A stretch of DNA of 64,000 nt from an uncultured Pirellulaceae bacterium. GTDB lineage: Bacteria; Planctomycetota; Planctomycetia; Pirellulales; Pirellulaceae. Position numbers and translations under genes: made by a program. Location: assembly GCA_937929805.1 (NCBI GenBank), contig CALFUT010000001.1:124001-188000 (forward strand), given 5' to 3'. Below are positions 36,911 to 48,800 of this stretch, in pieces; the stretch's first letter is position 1; each line of letters opens with the position of its first letter. The notes under the pieces were generated by a model that saw nothing but the letters and a program-made list of their open reading frames with translations, ran no database searches and was not told where the DNA came from.

Positions 36911-37447
36911 ATGCCGATTCATTACTTGCTGCCTTGCATTGGCTGCGATTATCAATTTCAGCTGACGACAAGTCAGGCAGGACAACCGCTAGATTGCCCT
37001 CAATGTGGCACCGCGATCGATGTTCCGAAGCTGGGAACGCTGAAACGGCTGCCGATCAGCGATGATTCGTCACCGGATACAACGGCATCGAACAGCGGCG
37101 ACATAGGCTGGAAGCGTTACGTCTTTGCGATTGGTCTGATCACGGCGGTTGTGGCAGGTCTCGCAGGTGTGGCCCTGTATTGGTATAGCCAATCTTTGTT
37201 CACTCCCGTGGATATTGACGGTCACATCGCGATGGTGGAGCACGATATCGATCAGTTCTCGGCAGGTGAGCTATGGCATGTCTGGCATCAGCAAGACTTG
37301 GAGGATGGCTTGGGCGAATGGGTCGAGCCAAAGTACATGGGCTACAACATTCAGTCCAACCACTTGAAGAATTTCTCGTACGGCTTGTTGGGCCTAGCGG
37401 CGTTGGGAGTCCTGACGCTGCTGTCGTCATTCGCGATGAAGCGTTAA
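36911..37447 (+). CDS. Zinc-ribbon membrane protein of unknown function
   Basis: A 178-residue protein from ATG 36911. The N-terminus is a small zinc ribbon (LPCIGCDYQFQLT ... LDCPQCGTAIDVP), followed by a polar linker, one membrane helix (YVFAIGLITAVVAGLAGVAL), an acidic His/Trp-containing extracytoplasmic segment and a second membrane helix near the end (LLGLAALGVLTLLSSFA). The open frame extends upstream with a TTG at 36797 but that part reads like non-coding sequence. No known role. It converges on the kinase gene with only 34 bp between. Confidence 0.72.
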   Translation: MPIHYLLPCIGCDYQFQLTTSQAGQPLDCPQCGTAIDVPKLGTLKRLPISDDSSPDTTASNSGDIGWKRYVFAIGLITAVVAGLAGVALYWYSQSLFTPVDIDGHIAMVEHDIDQFSAGELWHVWHQQDLEDGLGEWVEPKYMGYNIQSNHLKNFSYGLLGLAALGVLTLLSSFAMKR

Positions 37448-37481
37448 GCGGAGGACAGAAAGCAGAAAGCAATCGGCAACT

Positions 37482-38996
37482 CTACGCACTGGGCAATTCG
37501 ATGCCCAAGACTTTCCTCAGCGCGATCTGCACGTGAGTGAACTTAACGGGCATGCACAGAACTTGATGCTTGTCGCCGATCAAGTCGTGATTGACGTGCC
37601 GCTGTAGCTTTTCCGTGACAATCATCAAGGACGGAACGTGCTTGGACTCGGAATCCGCCGCGAAGTTGTAACACGCCTGCATTGCTTCCCGGCCCAACCC
37701 CACGCAACCGAAAATAACACAACCCTTGGCGTCGTCTTCATCCTCGCCGGCGCTCATGTCCATGAACCGATCAAGGCCTCGCCCGGGATCGTTGGTGATC
37801 AACACGCGATAACCAAGCTCTTTCAGTTTGTTACGCAAAACGTCCTGTAGCTTCGTGTTGGATTCGATCAGCATGATCGTGTAGCCACGTCCTTCCTCCT
37901 TGAGCAGCATCTGTTTTTCGTACTCGGCCGCCGCTTTTTCGGACGCTTCGGCATCATACTTCTTCACGTTGCCGGACTTGATCGATTCGATCACCGCTTC
38001 TGCTTCCTTTTGAGCAAGCGCGGGTGTTTGGATCCGCTTTTTTGGATCCAGCTCCATCAGTCGATTCACAAAAATCACCAATCGATCGGGCAAATCGGGG
38101 TCGTGTACGGTGATCGGAACAATATCCGTGAAGCGTTGGGAAGCCACTCGCCGCATTCGTTCACGAGTTTCTTCCAGCGGTGGGATGCCGGTTACCATTT
38201 CGTAAAGCATACAACCTAAAAAGAATAAGTCGCTTCGTTTATCGTCCCGTTTCGCACCCGAAACTTTTTCAAGCGTTGCGTAGTCGATACTGCGAGGTGC
38301 CTTGCCGCCGCCCTTGTCTGAGTCATCGCCACCAATCGCCAAGCCAAAGTCAACCAGTTTCGCTTGGCCTTTTGCAGACAGCAGAACGTTGGACAACTTC
38401 AAATCGCGATGCGTAATTTTTCGTTCAAACGCGTAAGCCAACCCCGCCGCGATGTCACGAGTAATCGAAAGCGAGCGCAGGTGGGAAATTTTTCGATGAG
38501 CCTTAAAGTAATCCCGCAGGTTTTGGCCTTCGACAAAGTCCATCACCATGTAGACCCGTTTCTTGTACTCATCGACTTCGTAGATCGGCGTGATGTTTGG
38601 ATGCCGAAGCTGCATGACCATATCGGCTTCACGCATAAAAGCCTCACGAGTCTGTTCGTCGTCACTGTGACGGACTCGCAAAACCTTGACGGCTTTGACG
38701 TCCTTGGTTTCTGTGTGCACGGCTCGGTAAACTCGTGCAAATGTGCCGGCCCCGATGAAGTAAAGAATCTTCCACTTGCCAAAGAAGTATCCTTGGATCT
38801 CGCCCTTGGCCAGTCGTTCGATCTGCCAATTGGTCAGCAGTTCCTTGCGCATGAGGATGCTGATGAAGTCTTCGTAGGTGGCGATGTCAGGACCGCCGGC
38901 CTCATTGATCGCCAGTTGGACTTCGTTGATCGTCAGCAACCCGCACTCGTGAGCCCGCTTTCCCAACTGTTCTGCTGAAACTGAAACTTCGCTCAT
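37482..38996 (-). CDS. Ser/Thr protein kinase with degenerate receiver domain
   Basis: A 504-residue soluble protein. Residues about 10-65 form a small helical domain, 74-345 a Hanks-type kinase: FIGAGTFARVYRA, Lys104 in AVKVL, catalytic THRDLKLSNVLL (Asp198), VDFGLAI (216-218); the activation-segment APE motif is not recognisable (the region reads SIDYATLEKVSG). Residues about 375-500 resemble a CheY-like receiver (YTIMLIESNTKLQDVLRNKL, SLMIVTEKLQ, LCMPVKF with the Lys), but the phosphoacceptor strand reads GCVIFGCVG, lacking the Asp, so it is a pseudo-receiver. AGGA precedes the ATG closely. No membrane helix. Cytoplasmic signalling role inferred. Confidence 0.88.
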   Translation of the reverse strand: MSEVSVSAEQLGKRAHECGLLTINEVQLAINEAGGPDIATYEDFISILMRKELLTNWQIERLAKGEIQGYFFGKWKILYFIGAGTFARVYRAVHTETKDVKAVKVLRVRHSDDEQTREAFMREADMVMQLRHPNITPIYEVDEYKKRVYMVMDFVEGQNLRDYFKAHRKISHLRSLSITRDIAAGLAYAFERKITHRDLKLSNVLLSAKGQAKLVDFGLAIGGDDSDKGGGKAPRSIDYATLEKVSGAKRDDKRSDLFFLGCMLYEMVTGIPPLEETRERMRRVASQRFTDIVPITVHDPDLPDRLVIFVNRLMELDPKKRIQTPALAQKEAEAVIESIKSGNVKKYDAEASEKAAAEYEKQMLLKEEGRGYTIMLIESNTKLQDVLRNKLKELGYRVLITNDPGRGLDRFMDMSAGEDEDDAKGCVIFGCVGLGREAMQACYNFAADSESKHVPSLMIVTEKLQRHVNHDLIGDKHQVLCMPVKFTHVQIALRKVLGIELPSA

Positions 38997-39201
38997 GACT
39001 TCCTAGGTGGGATCGTGGGTGTCGATCAAGGGACTCTCGTTTCATCTTATTCTAATCGACTGAGGGTCTCAACAGATTGTTGCGTCCACATTCGAATTGG
39101 TGCAAATTTGATGCTGAGGCGGCATTTGAAACGGCAGCAACACAACCGAACGCCAACAGCCGGCATCGGCCAGCAATCGTGAACTTGCCTGAAACGAAGA
39201 A

Positions 39202-39230
39202 AAGCCAGCCCAAAAAACAAGGGCTGGCTT
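39202..39230 (-). terminator. Rho-independent terminator
   Basis: Perfect 10-bp stem (39202-39211, 39221-39230; A-rich nine-base loop) followed on the minus strand by TTTTC. It lies about 140 bp downstream of the small gene at 39368-39718. The rest of 38997-39367 holds nothing I can support. Confidence 0.75.
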
Positions 39231-39367
39231 CATGTTCACAAGATTCCTGGCGGTCATACCGCAGCGACTGATACCAGAAATGACTTGCGTCTCTTGGGGC
39301 GATCCGTGTTTCACCAGTGGCGAATCACGTCGTTCAGGCAAAGGGGGTCGTAGTCTTAATGAACAAA

Positions 39368-39718
39368 TTACAATTCGTCGTCGAGCGTACTCTTGTAGGC
39401 GTCTCGCTCACGCCGTGTGGCTTCCAAGTCGAACATCATGTACTTCATGTCCATTCGCAGTTGGCTCAAAGCCTCTTGGATTAGGTTGAGAATTCGACGT
39501 CGGCGACGAGTGTACTCAACCACTCGTTTCAATGGAGCTTGAAGGTTGCCCCGGTGCTCAGCCGGCAAGTCATTGACTGCCGAAATCAAATCGTTCAAAT
39601 CGAGTGGCAGTTGGTCGGAGTCAACTTTCACGTTGCGGTTTGATTTCAAATCCATGATGTGTCCTGATTCAATCGAGAAGTTTAGTCGTCGGAGTGCTTT
39701 GGTTTCGTTGTCCGACAT
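39368..39718 (-). CDS. Small coiled-coil protein of unknown function
   Basis: A 116-residue protein with a basic central segment (LKRVVEYTRRRRRILNLIQE) and a C-terminal helix rich in Met, Arg and Glu (LRMDMKYMMFDLEATRRERD), predicted to form a coiled coil and probably to self-associate or bind nucleic acid. No domain recognised. It stands alone between the kinase gene and the large secreted protein gene, has its own terminator downstream and sits in a region of otherwise low feature density. I recall similar short proteins as conserved hypotheticals in planctomycetes. Confidence 0.6.
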   Translation of the reverse strand: MSDNETKALRRLNFSIESGHIMDLKSNRNVKVDSDQLPLDLNDLISAVNDLPAEHRGNLQAPLKRVVEYTRRRRRILNLIQEALSQLRMDMKYMMFDLEATRRERDAYKSTLDDEL

Positions 39719-40002
39719 TTACGCAGAAGCGGTGCCAAACGACTGGAATTCTTGCCGGTTGATCCACAAACGCTTTGCTAGCAATGATTTAACGCAAAAA
39801 CGACCGCTGTTGCCGAAATGAAGCGTGTTGCAAAAGCTCCACACCGAATGATGTGGTAATCTGTAGGGAATAGTGATAAAAGTCACTCGAATCGGCCCTG
39901 CCGCGACTTTCACGCCCATGTTGTACTTTCGAAACGCTGTTTCAAGGACGTGTGTTGCATTGTCAACAAGATGGCCGCCACGATGCCTAAACACCTCATG
40001 AA

Positions 40003-42819
40003 ATGAAGCCAACATTTCAAATTCGTAGCCAACCATCAATGCGCCCCTCCAAGCGCCCTTCGAATCACCGGCACCTGATCCCGCATTGGGCTACCTTCGC
40101 GGTCACGCTCGCTTGCGTGTTCGTATTGGCCTCCAGCACCGCGACCGCTCAGTTCCTCGAGACGTTCGAGAAATCCACGCCCTCTTGGCAACGGCATGAA
40201 TCCGACTGCCATGTTCCTAATCAGCATTGGAAACAGACCCGAGCCAACGAAGTCGAACTACGCAATCGATTTGAGAAGATCGAGTTCCAGTGTGGCCCCG
40301 GCACTCGGCTAATGGTTGCCCACCCGGTACCGCCCGCGATGGTGATCTCCGACCTAAAGCCCTCTGTCCGGATCAAGGCTTCCCGTGAGGGCGTCCAAAT
40401 GTGGATTCAAGTGGTTCTGCCACACGTCCCTTCTCCCGACGGCAGCGGCCCACTAAAGACGCTGCTGCTGGGACCGGCTTACGATCAAGTCGGCGACTGG
40501 CAGACTCTTCAAGTCGATGGCAAAACGCATAACCTGCAAACACAACTGACCGAACACCTTTGGTTACTTCGCAACAAGCTGGGCAACGAAAAGCAAGACA
40601 TTCAGGCACGAGACGCCTACGTGGACGCGGTTCTTTTGAACTTGCATTGCGGGGTGGGCAAAACGATCGTTCAGATCGATGACTTAAAAGTTGACGGCAC
40701 CGTTGACGCGAACAAAGTCGCTGAGAAAGTGCGGACTCATGGAACGCTCACGTCCCAACCGCCAGAGAAAGTGGATGACTCAAGCATTGAGTTGGCCGCG
40801 ATGAACCGACCGATCGAAAAACAACCTTCTCTGGTCACTCGCGACGGCACCGTTCTGTTGGTCAAGAAGAAACCGTTTTTCCCTCGCATCATCGAACATC
40901 AAGGCGAGCCATTCGATTTCTTGAACGCGATTGGCTTCAACACGATCGAACTGAGGCAAACCGCCACCGAGGCCCAACTGGAAGAAGCGCGGCGATTGGG
41001 AATGTGGATCGTCTGCCCTCCCCCGCCTTCGATCGGCCTGACCTCGATTTCATTCCGTTACGATCGAGTCCTCGCGTGGTCGGTGGGCCGAAACCTGACG
41101 GGTCGAAACCTAGAAACCATTCATCAAAAAGTTCGCGAGATCCGCCAGTCGGACCAACGTGAAGGCCGCCCCATCGTCGCCAACGCCAGCTCGCACTGGA
41201 ACGTGATCTCGCAAACGGCCGACATCCTTTCAATCGGACTTAAGCCGCTAGGCACAAGCTTTATCGCCAGTCGGTACAGCGATTGGATCAACGAACGCAG
41301 CCAAGCGATCGCCAACAGCAAGCCTGTCTGGGTGGACCTGCAAACGCAACTGTCGCAGGCCCAGCTTGATCAGATTTCGGCGATCTCCACACAAGTGCCA
41401 CCTACTCCGGTCGAACCGCAGCAGTTGAAATTTTTGGCATATGAAGCGATTGCCGGAGGCGCACGCGGCCTCAGATTCACGTCGCGATCTCGTCTGGACG
41501 CACCCGACCCTGCGACTCAACTTCGCGCGATGACCATCGAGTGGCTCAATGGGCACTTGGATATCATCCAACCGTGGGTGGTCGGCGGAGCCGTACTTGG
41601 TGAGCTACCGCTGGCTGACGATTCTTTAGAAGTGACGGCGTTGCAAACCAATCGATCAAGATTGCTGTTGGTGCAACGACCGACTCACCACGAACAATTC
41701 TGGGCGGGCGACGTTCCTCTGGCACCTGTGGCGTTCGAAGATTCTTCGACCACGTTCACCGACCGGGCTTGGCAGATCACCGAAACTGGCCTGCAGCCAC
41801 TGTCGCATCAACGCAACCCAGCGGGTAACTTGATTCGCATCGAAGCCTGCCCGTACTCGTCCGCAGTGATTCTGACTCAGGACCCGCTGGTCGTCAGCCA
41901 AGTCAATCAATCGTTTCAACGTCCGGGGAAGCAGAGCCTATTCAATCTGCACATGGAAATATCACGTCAATGGCTGGCGATGATGCAACTCATCGACCGC
42001 CAGATGACCTTGATGGGGCACAGCGTTCCTGCCGCCAGCAGTTCGCTCAACGAAACGATCAACACGTTTCGCACGGTTGATTCACTGGTGTCGAAAAACA
42101 GCAACCCAACGGCGCTCAAGCACCTCCATCAAGCCGATCAACATTTGGCGTTTGTGCGACGCGAGTTCATGGCTCCGCCACTGGGTTCGTTTCAATCCAA
42201 GACGTCGTCACCGTTCATGTCGCACTGCAGTTTGATTCCGTTGCATTGGGAGTTAGCGTTGCGGCTCTCGGATTCGAAGTGGAAGCCGAATGGCTTGGCG
42301 GGCGGTGATTTTGAGAACTTACAACACATGATGGCGGCCGGGTGGGAAAACCATCGGCTCGACAGCACGCAGTTTGCGACCAAAGTTGAGTTGACTGAAA
42401 ACGCACAAGTGGACGGCCGTTATGGTTGCCGCCTAGCCGTCGATCTGAAACCGGGAACGACGACCATCAGCGGCCCGATCGAATCGCCACCGTTGTGGAT
42501 CGCGACGCCGCCCGTTTCGGTCAAAGCCGGTCAGCTGATCCGAATTCACGGCTGGGTCAACGTCCCGCAAACAATCGCCGCCAACCAAGACGGACTGACG
42601 ATTATGGATTCGTTGTCCGGCGAAGAGTTAATGGAACGAATCCCGGTCACCGATGGCTGGCAGGAGTTCACGCTATATCGCTCGGTCGCCGCGAACACGG
42701 ATCTGAGAATCACGTTCTCTCTGACGGGGCTCGGCCAAGCCATGTTGGACGAAGTCACTGTCCGCGCCATCGACCTTCCTCCCGTGCAGCGTGAAGCCCG
42801 GCAGGCCAGCAAGCCATAG
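40003..42819 (+). CDS. Large secreted protein, TIM-barrel/carbohydrate-binding-like
   Basis: A 938-residue exported protein; a hydrophobic segment (WATFAVTLACVFVLASSTA) ends in an Ala-Gln cleavage-like site near residue 50. The middle (about 290-560) reads like a TIM-barrel: FFPRIIEHQGEPFDFLNAIG, NTIELRQTATEAQLEEARRL, YEAIAGGARGLRFTSRSRL. The last 150 residues (GGDFENLQHMMAAGWENHR ... LTIMDSLSG) look like a beta-sandwich carbohydrate-binding module with a DEVTVRAI ending. The N-terminal 230 residues also look beta-rich. I cannot name a glycoside hydrolase family or catalytic acids. An alternative ATG is at 40039. It converges with the giant surface protein gene, 50 bp away. Confidence 0.68.
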   Translation: MKPTFQIRSQPSMRPSKRPSNHRHLIPHWATFAVTLACVFVLASSTATAQFLETFEKSTPSWQRHESDCHVPNQHWKQTRANEVELRNRFEKIEFQCGPGTRLMVAHPVPPAMVISDLKPSVRIKASREGVQMWIQVVLPHVPSPDGSGPLKTLLLGPAYDQVGDWQTLQVDGKTHNLQTQLTEHLWLLRNKLGNEKQDIQARDAYVDAVLLNLHCGVGKTIVQIDDLKVDGTVDANKVAEKVRTHGTLTSQPPEKVDDSSIELAAMNRPIEKQPSLVTRDGTVLLVKKKPFFPRIIEHQGEPFDFLNAIGFNTIELRQTATEAQLEEARRLGMWIVCPPPPSIGLTSISFRYDRVLAWSVGRNLTGRNLETIHQKVREIRQSDQREGRPIVANASSHWNVISQTADILSIGLKPLGTSFIASRYSDWINERSQAIANSKPVWVDLQTQLSQAQLDQISAISTQVPPTPVEPQQLKFLAYEAIAGGARGLRFTSRSRLDAPDPATQLRAMTIEWLNGHLDIIQPWVVGGAVLGELPLADDSLEVTALQTNRSRLLLVQRPTHHEQFWAGDVPLAPVAFEDSSTTFTDRAWQITETGLQPLSHQRNPAGNLIRIEACPYSSAVILTQDPLVVSQVNQSFQRPGKQSLFNLHMEISRQWLAMMQLIDRQMTLMGHSVPAASSSLNETINTFRTVDSLVSKNSNPTALKHLHQADQHLAFVRREFMAPPLGSFQSKTSSPFMSHCSLIPLHWELALRLSDSKWKPNGLAGGDFENLQHMMAAGWENHRLDSTQFATKVELTENAQVDGRYGCRLAVDLKPGTTTISGPIESPPLWIATPPVSVKAGQLIRIHGWVNVPQTIAANQDGLTIMDSLSGEELMERIPVTDGWQEFTLYRSVAANTDLRITFSLTGLGQAMLDEVTVRAIDLPPVQREARQASKP

Positions 42820-42869
42820 CCCTAACGCCAAGCTCAAGCCCCAAGTAAAACCGCCGCTGCGCGGCATTT

Positions 42870-45800
42870 CTACGTCACGATTGTCGAGACCGGCAGTGAA
42901 AGCTCGGAACTGTTGCCTTGGTCATCCGTTGCCGTCGCCACAAGATTCACTTGCTGGAATGCTCCGGAGATATCGACGCCGGTGAACGTAACCGTTTTTA
43001 AGCCAAGTGCATAATCCGATGCCGTGTACGTATCTGAGCCAACGTAATAAGCGTCCTGCCCCGTCAAGCCGCTCAGAAAGAACTCGGTGGTCAATGCGTA
43101 GCTGGCGTTGGCCGGATCCGAATCAACCAAATAAGTAACGGTGATATCCGCGATGGAAGAATCCGTTGGGTTCAGGACGACGGTGACTCCTAGCTCAACC
43201 ACAGGGCTATTCTGAAGCTGGTTCGGACCGGAATCAGCATCACCCGGATCGTTGATTGTCGTCGCGCTGCCCGGCAAGTCGATCCCCACCGCATTGGCAT
43301 GGAGTCGGTTTTCACTGAACGTGTTCCCACTACCTCCGCTGGCCGTCAATCGAATGGCAGCAACATCACTGTAGGCAATAAAGTTCTGGACAATTTCGTT
43401 GTTCGCAGCACCTTGCAAAAACTGAACTCCTCTGCTGAGCCCTCGATCCTGAACGCCCGTGTTAAAAGTTCCAAGCGTATTGTTTTGGACAAGATTCCCG
43501 GTTGCCGCGATGCCACTTAAACTGATCCCCGTCACGGCACCATTACCTGCAACGCCAGTATCACCCTCACCGGCGATGAAATTTCCATCTGAAGGATCCG
43601 GGCCACCAATGGTATTGTTTGGAGACAGTACGTTCACCCCGTTGGCTCCGCCCTGGAAGACAGCAAATCCAGATCCAAATCCGATTCGATTTCGCGTCAA
43701 AGTGTTTTCGGTCGTCGTGGCACCTTGGATAATGATCTGGCTAGATGGGTTCGCCGCCACAAAGTTATTGACGACCGTTGTGCCATTGGCTCCAGCTCGA
43801 ATAAAGACCCCGGTCGATCCATTGCCCAGTGCAACAGAACCAGTCACATCAAGTCCAATGATATTTCGCTCGACGTTGGTCCCGGAACTATTGGTCGCGA
43901 TCGAGACTCCCGCTCCGCCATTGCCGGAAATAATATTTCGGTCTGCCAACCGGGTGCCACCGATCGAATTGTTGTCTGCATTGCTAACCAAGACCCCAAA
44001 GGCACTGTTTCCAACGCCCTGAACACCTGTGGAGTCCGTTCCAATAAAGTTGCCGAAGACATCATTGTCGGTCGCCTGTGAGCCACTGATCACGATGCCT
44101 GAGCGGTCATTTCCGGATACCGTGTTGTTGACAATCAGGTTGCCTCCCGAAAGGACTTGGACCCCAAAAACTTCATTTCCGTCAGCGACTTCATCTAGCC
44201 CGATGCCAATGCGGTTGTCGCGAAGCTCATTTCCTTGGACGCCCGTTCCAACAATTTGAACACCACTACCTTGATTCCCGGTAATCACTGAGGTCCTGAT
44301 TCGACTGTTGGTCGCATTACTGAGCCGAGCGCCGGCGCCTGAGTTGTCGTACAGTTGGACGTTCTCGATTCTGACATCGTCTGCATTGCGAACCTCGATC
44401 CCATCGCTCGAGAACCCAGTAATTCCAATCGATAGAACTTGGGCACGATCCCCCGTGATCAGCAAGCCATCGGCAGAACCGGCAACAATCGCTGTGCCAT
44501 CGATCACGACGGAGGCTCCAGTTTGCGTGCTACCGTCGATAACAATTCTCTTGATCAATCCGGGCAGAGCAGATGTCGGCTGAATCACATACTCCACGCC
44601 GGTTCCATCCATAATGTCGAATGAAAGAGTACTCGTCGCGGCGGCACCCGCCGCATTAGCTTGCATGATCGCAGCCCGCAACGACGTATTACCGTCTTCA
44701 TCCAATGCCAAACCATCGGTCAGATCGACATCAGGTTTGTCACCGACCGTGTTAATCGTGAATGCGTGATTAACTTGCGGATCAAAAAGGAAGTCCAATC
44801 GGTCGATGTCTCCCGAATTCAATCCTAACAACAGAATCTGATCGCCTTGGAAAGCCAGCGTGACTCCATCAACTCCGTCGGTGATCGTTAGGTCGTCGAC
44901 CGATGTCAGCCCAAAGTTTCCACGAAAATCAATCTTCTCAGTGCCGTTGTTTGCGAAGTCAACGATCGTATCGCTGCCCCAACCTACGCTGAACTCGAAC
45001 CGATCGTTTCCGCCTCCACCCACGAACTGGTTCGCATTTTCATCTCCAGACAAAGTATCGACAAAGCTGGTACCTTCGATGTTCTCGATACTGACATAGG
45101 AATCACCTACCGCGATTCCTCCATTAGGTGAGGAACCGTCCAAGTAAACTCTTACCCCGCTCGTTGCATCAGCGTAGGAGGCCGTATCGACCCCTGCTCC
45201 ACCGTTAAGCAGATCGGCACCGAGTCCACCTTGCAAAACGTCATGGCCATCGCCACCGAAGAGACTGTCGTTCCCGCCTCGGCCCGCAAGGAAATCGTTG
45301 CCACCTTGTCCATCCAGATGATCTATGCCAGCTCTACCTAGCACGGTGTCATCGTAGCTGGAGGCAATGTACTGTTGAATGTTTAAGAACGTGTCACCCG
45401 CAGCGTCCCCTGTGTTCGCTGACCCGTCATCTAAGTTCAACAGAATCGCTCCGGTCGCCGTCTCATAACTGACCCGATCGATCCCCGGTCCACCGTTGAT
45501 CGCATCAGCACCAGCGCCTCCGATGAGCAAATCGTTGCCGTTGCCGCCATTCAGAACGTCGTCTCCGCCGTTGCCTTGCAGCGTGTCATTCTCAGCCCCT
45601 CCGTCGATCAAGTTGTTCGCAGAGTCGCCTCTTAGATCGTCAGCGTGGTCAGAACCGATAATGTTTTCAATCAATGAGTGACTATCACCAATCGCCCAGT
45701 CACCCGCGTTTTGGCTCGCGTTTTGCAAATCTACCGTGACCGCATTCGGAGCACCTTGGTAAGTCACAAAGTCGACGCCGTCGCCACCTTCGTGCGAGTC

Positions 45801-48800
45801 GTTTCCTAAGCCCGCTCTGAACTCGTCGTTGCCGGTCCCACCGTCGAGCGTATCGTTGCCATCGCCACCGGTAATGATGTCGTCGTTTGCACCGCCGAAG
45901 ATCGTATCATCGCCACCCTCACCACGCAGTTCGTCATTGCCATCGTCACCATGAAGTTCATCATTGCCAATGCCGCCATTAATGGTATCCATACCAACAC
46001 CACCAAAGATCGTGTCAGCACCTCCATCACCGCGCAGGATATCATCCTCCTCGTTGCCGTGGATCTCATCATCGTCGCTGCCGCCGTTGATCGTATCCAC
46101 ACCAAGACCACCTAGCAGCGTGTCGTTGCCGGTCGCGCCAATCAGCGTATCATCGCCCTCGCCTCCGTAGATCGTGTCATCGCCGCCATCGCCACGCAGT
46201 TCGTCATCGCCGTCATCGCCATGGATTTCATCATCTCCAATGCCGCCGTTAATGGTATCCACCCCAGCACCACCGAAGATCGTGTCAGCGCCGCCGTCGC
46301 CACGCAATTCGTCGTCACCTCCTTCGCCATGGATTTCATCATCGTCAAGGCCGCCATTGATCGTATCGATACCCATGCCGCCGTAGATCACGTCATTGCC
46401 GCCATCACCACGAAGAGTATCCCTATCATCACCGCCGTAGATTTCATCGGCACCGCTGCCGCCATTAATCGTGTCTACGCCCGACCCGCCCTCGATCGTG
46501 TCATTTCCACCACCGCCCTGAAGGGTATCATCACCGCCTTCACCATCGATCACGTCTGAGCGATCGGTGCCGCCGAAATTGTCGTTGCCCGACGTGCCAT
46601 CAATTGAGTTCGTGTCGGGATCACCTGGCAGCTGGATGGAATTGTTGGAGACGAAGACTGGAGTCTGGTTGACGAAGTAGTCAACGAACGTGTTGTTGGA
46701 CAACGAGAAAGTCGAAACGGAGCCATTGACGCCGATGTGATCCGCGTAGACCCCTGCAGAAAGCTCTCGTCCGAGCGTTTCAAATACACTGTTCTCAACG
46801 ACAGCACCTTCAACTTGCTGAATGAAGACGTCGGACAAAATGACAGGGATATTATTTGAGTCCAACAAAAGAGCTTCGTTGCGACCGGCATTTGTGCTCA
46901 TGCCTCCATCAAGCGTAAGATTCTGAGCACGATAGGTCTCGGCGATCTGTGTCGAAACGTTCACGCCGGGAGTGATGACTTCCAATGTCTCACCGACTGC
47001 GAACTGATTGAGCGCTGTGTCCGTCACCCAGATTCGATTGTCGAAAACACCTGTTACTCTCGCTATCGTACCTGAGACCACACCCCGCACTTGCTGATCA
47101 ACCGCAAATCCCGCTTCGCTTGCCAAGTCGATCGCTTGCCCACTTCCGCCAAGATTGAATGAATGAGCATCAGCGTTGTCGACCGTAATATTTGTCAGCG
47201 CCACATTGCGTGAGCCCCACGAAACTGTAAACCCGTTCTCGCCGCCGTTCAGCGATGTGACATTTGTCGCCGTGGCGTTGTACACGCCTTGAAGCGTAAT
47301 CTGATCCGCGGTGAATCCGTTACTGGAAGCATGCGAACCACCGACTTTCCCACCGGCGCCGTCTGGCTGACCTCCATCCACCAAGACGTTATCAATGGTT
47401 ACTCCTTCCACCCAAAGCCCATTGACGCCCGGTCGATTGGTAACAAGTAGTGGAAAGTCGACATCCGTCGAATGCGGGTCGGTAATCTCAAGATTTTCAA
47501 TCGTAATGTTGGTCGCCGCAACGGTTGCTGACGAACCGATAAAAACGCCGTCTTGCCAGCCAACAATCTTTAGCTTGTTCGGATTCGTCGCAGTTGTGTC
47601 TGTATTTCCAATCCGAAATCCGTTCGGCCGAGTCGCGTAAACTCCCCGGAACGCATTGCCGTTCAAGTCCAACGTCCCAGCACCCGTCAGACCCGAATTA
47701 CTGGTGGAAGTGAACCTAATCGCGCCGGGTTCGGAAACGGGATCGAGCAACTGATCCAACGTCAGGGTGGCACCGGCTTCGATGTTCAAAACAATGTCGT
47801 CCGCCGCGTGGATGACCTCGGAAAACGTCGTGCTCACGGGAACATTGACGACACCTGAAACGGCCGTGACATTGTTGGCCAAGTAGTCGGACAGAAGATC
47901 AAACGCAAGATTGATCTCGCTTCCAATCGCAACATCAAGCGTGGCAATCCCGTTGGTTTCCGTAATACCACCGCTGGTGATCGCCTGTAGCGGTGGAGCG
48001 TCCTGCACGAAAGTAAGGTTTTCATTTTCGGAAATGGATTGACCTGATACCGTTGTGTTTAAATTTCCTATCAACGCAAACGCATCGGTCAAAAGGTCAA
48101 CAGCACCGTCACCATCAAAATCTCCGCTTTCCCAAGTAGCCTCCGAAGCCGTACCTAGGTTTCCAACCAACGTGAACGCATCGTTCAGCAAGTCAACCTC
48201 GCCGTCGAGGTTCGTGTCCCCCGAAAGCGCGACATAAATTTGTTGATCAAAAGACGAGTCGACTAGCACAGCCGATCCGTCAACTGATTCAATCTGAGCC
48301 TCGTTCAGCGACAGCGTGTAGTATCCAGCGGGCAGGTCGGCAACCGAGGAAAAATCCCACGTTGCGGTGTGAGTTTGTTCGTTGTAATCGAATGTGACTC
48401 CACCCGATGAAATCGCCGTTCCCTCTTGGCTGTCATTCCCAACAGACAGCGCGTCAGCAGCCACGTTCACTGGCTGAGTGAACGTTACGGATACGGAACT
48501 CAACTGATCTGGTCGATCAAGCGCCTGAATCTGGTCAATCGCCAATCCGTCCCGTTGCCACGATTGCACCAATGGGCCAGCAGCAAGCGAACTGTGTTGG
48601 CTCTGCACCTCGACCGTTTGAATCGGTTCATTTGCCAGCGGCGTGCTGCTATCGAACCCGACCGAAGCCAGCAGTTGGCGATTCTCCAACGCACCGTATT
48701 GCTGCGATTGAAGCGAAGGCCGCCGCCTAACGTCTCGTTGCCCGTCTCGCTTGAGCCGTCGCCAAAAGTTCGCCCACAGCGTTCGGTAGCCAAGAGCCGA

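Noticed and set aside
43459-44022. Plus-strand open frame of 187 residues rich in Pro
   Set aside because: Antisense to the beta-helix region of the giant protein; Pro-rich shadow of Gly-rich codons.
45500-46560. Regularly spaced short repeats that could suggest a CRISPR array
   Set aside because: The repeats are codons for RTX nonapeptides in one long frame, without unique spacers of even length.
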